Assembly: GCF_014203325.1 (NCBI RefSeq)
Contig: NZ_JACHIV010000001.1
Location: forward strand, 4,465,501-4,529,500
DNA: 64,000 nt
Direction of reading: 5' to 3'
DNA from: Saccharopolyspora gloriosae
Lineage (GTDB): Bacteria; Actinomycetota; Actinomycetes; Mycobacteriales; Pseudonocardiaceae
Below are positions 15,483-24,969 of the stretch, one piece after another. How positions within the stretch are numbered: position 1 is the first letter of the stretch; the number at the start of each line of letters is the position of its first letter. The notes beneath the pieces were generated by a model. That model saw only the letters and a program-made list of their open reading frames with translations, had not been told where the DNA came from and did not search any database. The position numbers and the translations under genes are program-made.

Positions 15483-17549
15483 TCAGCCGCGCCGCTGCTC
15501 GGCGAGGACCTGTTCGGCCTGGTCGAGGAATCCCCAGGTGCGGTAGATCGACGCGGCGCGCTCGAAGTGCTCGCGCGCCTCGTCCGGGGCATCGGCGGCG
15601 ACGGCGCGAGCGCCGAGCGCGTGGTGGATCTGGGCGATCTCGAAGTGGCGGTTCTCGCCGGTCATGTGCCGCAGCGCCGCGTGCAGATCGGCCTGCGCCT
15701 GCTCCGGGTGGCCCAGCTCCACCGCCCGGATTCCGCGCCACAGCAACGACTTGTGCTCGTTGTGCACGTCCGGTTCGGGCAGCGACCGGAACCCCTCGAC
15801 GGCTTCGCCGAGCAGTGCCACGGCCGCGTCCGGGTGCTCCACCGAACCGAGGTGCATCTTCGCCAGGGACGTGCGGCGCTGGTCGTCGATCTCCGCGGCC
15901 AGTGCGAGGTTGTGCCGCAGGAGTTCCCGCGACGCGTCCCGGTCGCCCTGCTCCCGGCGGGCGATGCCGAGCGATTCGACCGCCGTGGCCGCCAGTTCCG
16001 GGAGGTCCTGCTCGCGCGCGATCCGCTCGGCGCGGGCGAACAGTTCCGCGGCCTTGTCCCGTTCGCCGCGGTGCCGGAAGGCGAAACCCCGTTGCACGAG
16101 CGCGAGTCCGGCCGCGAACGGGTGCCCGTGGTCGTCGGCGACGGCGACGGCGTGCTCGTTGACGGCGTCCATGTCGTCGAGGTGCTTGGCCCGCTCGTGG
16201 AACGGCCACAGCGCCACCGCCAACCGGCACACCTCGGCGTCGCCGTCGTCGTGCAGCAGCCCGGCGACCGCGCGGAGGTTGGCGCGTTCGGCCTCCAGCC
16301 ACGCCTCCGGTTCGGACACCGACCCGGTCAGATCCAAGTCCGGCCAGAGCCGTTGCAGCCAGCCGCGTTGCGGCATCACCGCGTTGCCCGCCGGAACGGC
16401 CGTGTCCACGTAGAACCGCAGGAACCGCGCTCGCACTGCGGGATCGGTGCCGAGCCGGCGCGCGTGGGCGCGCACCAGCCCGTCCACGAAGAACCGGCCC
16501 CGCGCGCCTTCCTGCACCAGACGTGCGTCCACCAGCCGGTCCAGGCCGTCGCGGACGTCGTCCTCGCTCGCTCCCAGCGCCGCGACGAACGCGGGCACGC
16601 CCACGTCACCGGAACCGGGGTGCCGGCCGAACGCCGCGTAGAGCAGGCGATCGCGATCGTCGAGCCGGTCGACGGCGGTGTTGAGCACGGCGGTCACCGA
16701 CAGGGACTCGTCGCGGGACAGCACGGCCAGGCGCCGGTCCTCGCGAGCCAGTTCCCGCACGAGCCGGTCGACGGGGCGCTGCGGCCGGTCCGCCAGCAGC
16801 GCTCCCGCCACGCACAGCGCCAGCGTGGACCCCTCGCACCGCTCCACGAGCGCGTCGACGTTCTCCGGTTCCGCTTCCGGTCGCGGGTCGTCGGCGGGCA
16901 GGATCCGCTGCAGCAGCAGCCGCGCGGATTCCGGGCTCAGCGGATCGAGCTCGACGTACGCCGCTTTCTCCCGCTGCCGCAACGCCCCCAGCGGACCGGC
17001 CTCGGTGACCAGGACGACCGAGCGGCCCTCCCCCGGCAGGAACCAGCGGACCTGCGCGGCGGTGACCGCGTCGTCGACGACGACCACGACGTTCTTGCCG
17101 GTGCTCCAGGAGCGGAAGAAGTTGGACCGGCCCTGCACCGTCGCGGGGATCTCCGACGCGGTGTAGCCGACGGCGATGAGGAAGTCGCGCAGCGCTTCGC
17201 TCTCCGCGCCGGATTCGCCGTCGGTTCCGGACAACCGCGCGTAGAACCGGCCCGCGAACTCGCCACCGTGGTCGGCGACCCAGCGGAACGCCGTCTCGCT
17301 CTTGCCGCCGCCGAGCGGGCCGCGGACCACGACGACCCGAGGTGCCGCGTCGCCGGATTCCGCGAAGCGGACGGCTTCGGTGATCGCCCGGAGCTGGCGC
17401 TCGTTGTTGGTGTAGGACCGGGTCGGCTGCGGCACCTGCCTGGGCGGGTGCTCGGCGGGCCGGGACGGGGCGTAGAAGTGGATGCCGCCCTCGACGTGCC
17501 CGGCCTGCGCGACCGCGTGGGCCGATCCGTCGAAGCTGTTGCCGGTCAC
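15483..17549 (-). CDS. NB-ARC/TPR STAND NTPase with N-terminal RHIM-like motif
   Basis: A 688-residue signal-transduction NTPase. The first 28 residues contain a short motif AVAQAGHVEGGIHF that recurs in altered form in the two NACHT proteins of this window. The nucleotide-binding domain has Walker A GPLGGGKS (Lys83) and Walker B VVVVVDDA (Asp159-Asp160), then the winged-helix region (DRLLYAAFGRHPGSGDVGV). From about residue 400 there are TPR-like helical repeats (HPFAAGLALVQRGFAFRHRGERDKAAELFARAE and similar) that probably sense a ligand or partner. There is no DNA-binding domain and no catalytic effector domain, so the N-terminal motif may recruit one in trans. GTG start with AGGGGG upstream. 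It is convergent with the GT-B-like gene. Confidence 0.88.
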   Translation of the reverse strand: MTGNSFDGSAHAVAQAGHVEGGIHFYAPSRPAEHPPRQVPQPTRSYTNNERQLRAITEAVRFAESGDAAPRVVVVRGPLGGGKSETAFRWVADHGGEFAGRFYARLSGTDGESGAESEALRDFLIAVGYTASEIPATVQGRSNFFRSWSTGKNVVVVVDDAVTAAQVRWFLPGEGRSVVLVTEAGPLGALRQREKAAYVELDPLSPESARLLLQRILPADDPRPEAEPENVDALVERCEGSTLALCVAGALLADRPQRPVDRLVRELAREDRRLAVLSRDESLSVTAVLNTAVDRLDDRDRLLYAAFGRHPGSGDVGVPAFVAALGASEDDVRDGLDRLVDARLVQEGARGRFFVDGLVRAHARRLGTDPAVRARFLRFYVDTAVPAGNAVMPQRGWLQRLWPDLDLTGSVSEPEAWLEAERANLRAVAGLLHDDGDAEVCRLAVALWPFHERAKHLDDMDAVNEHAVAVADDHGHPFAAGLALVQRGFAFRHRGERDKAAELFARAERIAREQDLPELAATAVESLGIARREQGDRDASRELLRHNLALAAEIDDQRRTSLAKMHLGSVEHPDAAVALLGEAVEGFRSLPEPDVHNEHKSLLWRGIRAVELGHPEQAQADLHAALRHMTGENRHFEIAQIHHALGARAVAADAPDEAREHFERAASIYRTWGFLDQAEQVLAEQRRG

Positions 17550-17765
17550 CGTCGATCCCCCTGCCGTCCGAAGATCACCGGGGCCACCCTAGCGCGAGGT
17601 GACCGTCCGCGACCACGACATCACCGAACCCGCCCCGCCGGTGCCGGCACGTCCGTCGAACCGGTCCGCGTTCGGCGGCGGCGTCGGGCCACCGAGGCTG
17701 GACGGCGTCGAGCGCGAAGTGGTTCTCTCGACGCGAGAACCGTCCGGACCGCACGGGGAGGGCTC

Positions 17766-17879
17766 ATGACCCACCGGCCGGAATCGCCGTCGAGCGCCGT
17801 ACCCGGGCACCTCACGCAGGAGCGGCTGGAGATCCGGCTCCGGATCATCTCGGACGAACTGCCGGGCAAGACCTCATGA
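17766..17879 (+). CDS. Possible 37-residue small protein
   Basis: ATG 17766 is preceded by GGAGGG at suitable spacing and opens a 37-codon frame whose second half (LTQERLEIRLRIISDELPG) looks like a regular charged amphipathic helix. It ends 19 bp before the thiolase ATG and could be translated first in that operon. No homologue is recognised. The strong ribosome site is the main support. Confidence 0.35.
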   Translation: MTHRPESPSSAVPGHLTQERLEIRLRIISDELPGKTS

Positions 17880-17898
17880 CCACGACGGAGGTAGCAGG

Positions 17899-19119
17899 AT
17901 GACCCGCGACGCGGTGATCGTCGAACCGGTCCGCACGCCGGTGGGGCGCTACGGCGGGGTGTTCTCCCGGATTCCGGCGGCGGAACTCGCCTCGACCGCG
18001 ATCCGGGCGGTCCTGGACCGCAGCGGGGTGCCCGCCGAGCAGGTCGACGACGTCCTGTTCGGCCAGTGCTATCCGAACGGGGAGGCTCCGGCGATCGGCC
18101 GCGTCGCCGCGCTCAACGCGGGACTTCCCGTCGAGGTGCCCGGCATGCAGGTCGATCGCCGCTGCGGATCGGGATTGCAGGCCGTGCTCGACGCGGCGAT
18201 GCGGGTGCAGACCGGGGTCGCCGACGTCGTGCTCGCGGGCGGCGCGGAGAGCATGAGCCTGGTCGAGTTCTACTCCGACCAGATGCGCTGGGGCGTGCGC
18301 GGCGGCGGGATCGAACTGCACGACCGGCTCGTCCGGGCCCGGCTCACCGCCGGAGGCGAGCACCACCCGGTGCCGGGCGGGATGCTCGAAACGGCCGAGA
18401 ACCTGCGCCGGGAGCACACGATCCCGCGCGCGGAGCAGGACCGGCTGGCCCTGCGGTCGCACCGGCGGGCCGTGGCCGCGATCGACGACGGCCGCTTCGC
18501 CGAGGAGATCGTGCCGGTCACCGTCCCCGGCAAGCGCGGACAGGGCGACGCCCTCGTCGACCGCGACGAGCATCCCCGCGCCGACGCGTCGGAAGAATCC
18601 CTGGCAGCGCTGCGGCCGGTGCTGCGCGCGCAGGACCCCGAGGCCACCGTCACCGCGGGCAACGCCAGCGGGCAGAACGACGGCGCCGCCGCGTGCCTGG
18701 TGATGAGCCGCGCGAAGGCCGACGAGCTCGGGCTCACGCCGATGGCGCGGCTGGTGTCGTGGGGCGTGGCCGGGGTCGCGCCGCGCACGATGGGCATCGG
18801 GCCGGTGCCCGCCACCGCGAAGGCGCTGGCGCGGGCGGGGCTGGCGCTCGCCGACCTGGACCTGATCGAGCTCAACGAGGCGTTCGCGGCGCAAGTGCTC
18901 GCCTGCACCCGCGAATGGGAGTTCGGCGACGGCGACTTCGACCGCCTCAACGTCAACGGTTCCGGTATCTCCCTCGGCCACCCGGTGGGCGCGACCGGGG
19001 TGCGGCTCCTGACGACGCTGCTGCACGAGATGCGCCGCCGCGAGAGCCGCTACGGCTTGGAGACCATGTGCATCGGCGGCGGCCAGGGCCTGGCCGCGAT
19101 CTTCGAGCGGATCTCATGA
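17899..19119 (+). CDS. Thiolase / acetyl-CoA C-acyltransferase
   Basis: A 406-residue degradative-type thiolase. The acyl-accepting Cys89 lies in [13 protein letters not shown]. The second-half motifs are intact: [22 protein letters not shown], the GHPVGATG His and the general-acid Cys in MCIGGGQG. Thiolases cleave 3-ketoacyl-CoA with free CoA or run the reverse condensation. The ATG follows GGAGG. Its stop overlaps the ATG of the CoA-transferase gene (ATGA), so the products are probably made together; pairing with a CoA transferase of the Mct/CaiB family suggests catabolism of a branched or dicarboxylic acyl chain rather than bulk fatty-acid oxidation. Substrate chain length cannot be read from sequence. 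Confidence 0.93.
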   Translation: MTRDAVIVEPVRTPVGRYGGVFSRIPAAELASTAIRAVLDRSGVPAEQVDDVLFGQCYPNGEAPAIGRVAALNAGLPVEVPGMQVDRRCGSGLQAVLDAAMRVQTGVADVVLAGGAESMSLVEFYSDQMRWGVRGGGIELHDRLVRARLTAGGEHHPVPGGMLETAENLRREHTIPRAEQDRLALRSHRRAVAAIDDGRFAEEIVPVTVPGKRGQGDALVDRDEHPRADASEESLAALRPVLRAQDPEATVTAGNASGQNDGAAACLVMSRAKADELGLTPMARLVSWGVAGVAPRTMGIGPVPATAKALARAGLALADLDLIELNEAFAAQVLACTREWEFGDGDFDRLNVNGSGISLGHPVGATGVRLLTTLLHEMRRRESRYGLETMCIGGGQGLAAIFERIS

Positions 19120-20324
19120 GCCCGCTGGAGGGCGTGCGGATCGTCGAGTGCGCGAGCTTCGTCGCCGGGCCCTCGGCCTGCCTCGCGCTCGGCCAGCTCG
19201 GCGCGGACGTGATCAAGGTCGATCCGCTCGGCGGAGCCGCCGACCAGCACCGCTGGCCGCTGGCCCCGAGCGGGCGCAGCCTCTACTGGACCGCGCTGAA
19301 CAAGGGCAAGCGGTCGCTGGCGGTGGACCTGCGCTCGGACGAGGGCAAGGAGCTCGTGACCGCGCTGATCACCGCGCCCGGCCCGGAATCCGGCGTGCTC
19401 GTGAACAACAGCGTCGGTCGCCGGTGGCTCGCGCACGAGGTGCTGACCGCCCGGCGCCCCGACCTGATCCACCTGCGGGTGCAAGGACATCCCGACGGCA
19501 GACCCGCCGTGGACTACACGGTCAACGCCGAAGTGGGCGTGCCCGGCATCACCGGCGACGAGCAGGGTGCGGCGCCGGTCAACCACGTGCTGCCCGCCTG
19601 GGACCTGATCACCGGCATGACGGCGGCGACCGGGGTGCTGGCCGCGCTGCGCGAGCGCGCGGCGACCGGCCGCGGCTCCTGCGTCGAACTGGCGCTGGCG
19701 GACGTCGCCACGGCCGGGGTCGCCAACCTCGGCTGGCTCGCCGAAGCGGAGCTGCGCGGCGGCGACCGGCCCCGCCACGGCAACCACGTCTACGGCAGCT
19801 TCGGCGTGGACTTCGAGACCGCCGACCACCAGCGCGTCATGGTCGTCGCGCTCACCGGGGGCCAGTGGACGGCGCTGCAGGAGGCGACCGGCACGACCGA
19901 CGTGTTCGCGGCCCTGGCGGAACCGCTCGGCGCGGACCTCGGCCAGGAGGCCGACCGCTACCGGCTGCGCGAGACCATCGCCGCGATCCTGCGGCCCTGG
20001 TTCGCCGCGAGGACCTTGGCGCAGGTCCGGGAGCGCTTCGACGCGGGGCGAGTGCTGTGGAGCCGCTACCGGGGCATGGCCGACGTCGTCGCCGAACACC
20101 GCGCGTCCGCAACGGAAACGGTGCTGACCTCCGTCGACCAACCCGAGATCGGGCCGTCGGTCGCCGCCCGCTCCCCGCTGCGCTGGGACGGCGAGTACGA
20201 CGACGCCTCCCCCGCGCCGCGCTTGGGCGAGCACACCGACGACGTGCTCACCGAAGTGCTCGGCTTGAGCCCGGCGGAACTGGGCGGGCTGCACGACCGC
20301 GGCGTCATCGCGGGAACCGGCTGA
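19116..20324 (+). CDS. Class III CoA-transferase family protein, 2-methylfumaryl-CoA isomerase (Mct)-like
   Basis: A 402-residue CaiB/BaiF-type protein. The N-terminal half reads [33 protein letters not shown] and HRWPLAPSG, then [17 protein letters not shown], a pattern I associate with 2-methylfumaryl-CoA isomerase, an intramolecular CoA transferase of the 3-hydroxypropionate cycle, more than with formyl-CoA transferase. [18 protein letters not shown] holds the expected catalytic Asp. The C-terminal small domain ends near [15 protein letters not shown], typical of the class. The enzyme would move CoA between carboxylates through an aspartyl-CoA anhydride. It is coupled to the thiolase gene by a 4-base ATGA overlap. 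The substrate assignment is tentative; no other 3-hydroxypropionate-cycle gene is in the window. Confidence 0.8.
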   Translation: MSPLEGVRIVECASFVAGPSACLALGQLGADVIKVDPLGGAADQHRWPLAPSGRSLYWTALNKGKRSLAVDLRSDEGKELVTALITAPGPESGVLVNNSVGRRWLAHEVLTARRPDLIHLRVQGHPDGRPAVDYTVNAEVGVPGITGDEQGAAPVNHVLPAWDLITGMTAATGVLAALRERAATGRGSCVELALADVATAGVANLGWLAEAELRGGDRPRHGNHVYGSFGVDFETADHQRVMVVALTGGQWTALQEATGTTDVFAALAEPLGADLGQEADRYRLRETIAAILRPWFAARTLAQVRERFDAGRVLWSRYRGMADVVAEHRASATETVLTSVDQPEIGPSVAARSPLRWDGEYDDASPAPRLGEHTDDVLTEVLGLSPAELGGLHDRGVIAGTG

Positions 20325-20378
20325 CCGACGTCGCGGTCCTACATCGTGAACGGTGTGAAAAAAGAACGCGCAAAATCT

Positions 20379-20402
20379 TGATCGGTTCCAGACTGCCGAT
20401 CA
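20379..20402. promoter_or_regulatory. Palindromic operator in front of the Fur-family gene
   Basis: TGATCGG and CCGATCA form a perfect 7-bp inverted repeat with a 10-base spacer, ending two bases before the ATG of the Fur-type regulator. The surrounding sequence is unusually AT-rich for the window. Autoregulation by the Fur protein is the simplest reading. Confidence 0.55.
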
Positions 20403-20404
20403 GA

Positions 20405-23084
<2,680 letters not shown>

Positions 23085-23117
23085 TTTTCGGGCTCTTTCT
23101 GCTTTGGTGTCCGGGTA

Positions 23118-23345
23118 ACGGAACCTCAGTCGGTCTCTCGCTGCGGGATCTTTTTCCCAAGTGGCTCCGCCACGAGGGAAAAAGCTGTCCTCGCGAGAGA
23201 CCGACTGAGAACCCGCCGGTGGTCGGCTTTTCGACGTGGGCTATGTGCTTCGCACATACAGGCACGGCCTCCGGCCGCAAGGCAGACGGGGCTTCGCCCG
23301 CCCCAAGGCACGGCTTCGCCGCAAGGCACGGCCTTCGGGCGGGCG
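23118..23345 (+). repeat. Palindromic repeat element, copy A (with hairpin array)
   Basis: After katG lies a long palindrome. Outer arms CTCAGTCGGTCTCTCGC (23125-23141) and GCGAGAGACCGACTGAG (23193-23209) are perfectly complementary over 17 bp. Inside are CTTTTTCCC/GGGAAAAAG and GTGGC-TCC-GCCAC. The interior is nearly identical in all four copies, while the arms differ. Downstream are a hairpin TATGTGC-TTC-GCACATA (23242-23258) and about four tandem small hairpins that each begin GGCA and end AA (about 23261-23345). The 35 bases 23234-23268 are identical to the reverse complement of 42842-42876 in copy C. Not protein coding. Confidence 0.9.
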
Positions 23346-23367
23346 GTGGGATCGGTTTCTTGTTGTG

Positions 23368-23402
23368 AACGGGCCTTCACTGCGGGTGGGTGGGGGCCCG
23401 TT
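23368..23402. terminator. Hairpin upstream of ilvA
   Basis: AACGGGCC (23368) pairs with GGCCCGTT (23395) over a 19-base G-rich loop, about 105 bp before the ilvA start. It could end katG-side transcription or act as an ilvA attenuator; no leader gene is convincing. Confidence 0.4.
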
Positions 23403-23506
23403 TCGCGTTGTGGGAACGTGACCCCCCGGCGCGGGGGTGGGCGGGCGGTGGCGCATGCTCGTGCTGCGTTCCCATTTCCCAGAACCAAGGCCAGGAGGTC
23501 AACGCC

Positions 23507-24760
23507 GTGTCGTCTAGCCCCGTGGGCGCCGCCGACGTGGACGCCGCCGCAGAGCGGTTCGCCGCAGCGATCCCCACGACCCCGCTGCACCGCAACGAGC
23601 GGCTGTCCGCTCGCCACGGGCTCGACGTGTGGATCAAGCGCGAGGACCTCACCCCGGTCCGGTCCTACAAGGTCCGCGGCGCCTACAACTTCATCGCCCA
23701 GCTCTCGCCCGAGCAGCGCGAACGCGGTGTCGTGTGCGCCAGCGCGGGCAACCACGCCCAGGGCGTCGCGTTCGCCTGCGAGGCGCTGGGCGTCACCGCC
23801 CGCGTGTACCTGCCGCGCACCACACCGCGGCAGAAGCGGCAGCGGGTGGCCCGCTTCGGCGGGCGCCACGTCGAGGTCATCGTGCACGGCGACACCTACG
23901 ACGACGCCGACGCCACGGCCCGCGCCCACGCGGCGGAGACCGGCATGACGCTGATCCCCGCGTTCGACGACCCGCGCACCATCGCCGGGCAGGGCACCGT
24001 GATCCGCGAGGTCGTCGAGCAGCTCGGCTCCGCGCCGGACGCGGTGATCGTGCCCGTCGGCGGCGGTGGGCTGCTCGCGGGCACGCTGTCGTGGCTGCGC
24101 GAGACGCACCCGGAGGTCCGCGTCATCGGTGCCGAGCCGCAGGGCGCGGCGAGCATGGCGCTCGCCCTGGACCGCGGCGAACCGTCGCCCGTTGAGGACC
24201 TCGATCCGTTCGTGGACGGCGCGGCGGTGCGCGTCGTCGGCCGCCACCCGCACGCCATCGCGGCGGCGGAACCGCCCGAACTGGTGGCCGTGCCGGAAGG
24301 CCAGATCTGCGTCGAGATCCTCGACCTGTACCAGAACGACGGCATCATCAGCGAACCCGCGGGCGCGCTGTCGCCCTCCGCGCTCGCCCAGGACCTCGGC
24401 CTGGCACCCGGCTCGACGGTGGTGTGCCTGCTCTCCGGCGGCAACAACGACGTCAGCCGCTACGCCGAGATCGTGGAGCGGGCGCTCGTGTTCGAGGGCC
24501 GCAAGCACTACTTCCTCGTCGAGTTCCCGCAGGAACCGGGCGCGCTGCGGCGCTTCCTGGACGACGTACTCGGCCCGGACGACGACATCGCGCTGTTCGA
24601 GTACGTCAAGCGCAACAACCGCGAGACCGGCCCCGCGCTGGTCGGGATCGAACTCGGCGCCCCCGAGAACCTCGACCCCATGCTCAAGCGGATGGACGCG
24701 ATCCCGCACCGCATCCAGCAGGTCCCCCCGGACAGCCCGCTGTTCCACTTCCTGGTGTGA
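23507..24760 (+). CDS. ilvA: Threonine ammonia-lyase (threonine dehydratase)
   Basis: A 417-residue PLP enzyme. The N-terminal fold-type II domain includes TPLHRNERLSARHGLDVWIK, the PLP-binding Lys in PVRSYKVRGAYNF, CASAGNHAQGVA, the phosphate-binding glycine loop VPVGGGGLLAG, and the Ser/Gly motif LLSGGNND near the C-terminal end of that domain. The last about 85 residues form one ACT-like regulatory domain (KHYFLVEFPQEPGALRRFLDDVL), shorter than the double domain of E. coli IlvA, as is common in Gram-positive enzymes. It deaminates threonine to 2-oxobutyrate, the first committed step to isoleucine. GTG 23507 is chosen because AGGAGG lies 8 nt upstream. It is transcribed alone, with a GC hairpin after the stop. 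Confidence 0.95.
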   Translation: MSSSPVGAADVDAAAERFAAAIPTTPLHRNERLSARHGLDVWIKREDLTPVRSYKVRGAYNFIAQLSPEQRERGVVCASAGNHAQGVAFACEALGVTARVYLPRTTPRQKRQRVARFGGRHVEVIVHGDTYDDADATARAHAAETGMTLIPAFDDPRTIAGQGTVIREVVEQLGSAPDAVIVPVGGGGLLAGTLSWLRETHPEVRVIGAEPQGAASMALALDRGEPSPVEDLDPFVDGAAVRVVGRHPHAIAAAEPPELVAVPEGQICVEILDLYQNDGIISEPAGALSPSALAQDLGLAPGSTVVCLLSGGNNDVSRYAEIVERALVFEGRKHYFLVEFPQEPGALRRFLDDVLGPDDDIALFEYVKRNNRETGPALVGIELGAPENLDPMLKRMDAIPHRIQQVPPDSPLFHFLV

Positions 24761-24771
24761 GTTCGCTGGGT

Positions 24772-24798
24772 GCGGCCTCCTCCGGCGGAGGGGGCCGC
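24772..24798. terminator. ilvA terminator hairpin
   Basis: GCGGCC (24772) pairs with GGCCGC (24793), with CCTCC/GGAGG pairing inside, 12 bp after the ilvA stop. A typical high-GC terminator stem. Confidence 0.6.
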
Positions 24799-24895
24799 GC
24801 CTGGCCCGCCCAGCCGTGCACGGGCTCGTGCACTATGCCGTTTCGGTGAAATCCGGTGGTACGAACCTGTTTTCACCGAGCAAGTGCGGCCGGAT

Positions 24896-24930
24896 GATGT
24901 TCAGCTGCGCCCCGTTGTGGGATCTTGTGC
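24896..24930 (+). promoter_or_regulatory. Conserved upstream element of NACHT gene 1
   Basis: TTGTGGGATCTTGTG (24916-24930) is repeated exactly before the second NACHT gene (30026-30040). GATGTT lies 20 bp before it here and 19 bp before it there, with a similar C-rich spacer. The element ends 39 nt before the ATG here and 40 nt there. It is probably a shared promoter or regulator site. Confidence 0.65.
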
Positions 24931-24969
24931 CTTCGCGCGCCGTGCGCGTCGCTGCCCGAGGAGGCGTGG

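Noticed and set aside
23455-23517. A 20-codon frame before ilvA with LVL and VV that might be an attenuation leader peptide
   Set aside because: It lacks a clear ribosome site, has few branched-chain codons in a row, and overlaps the ilvA ribosome site and start. The hairpin at 23368 lies upstream of it, which is the wrong order for classical attenuation.
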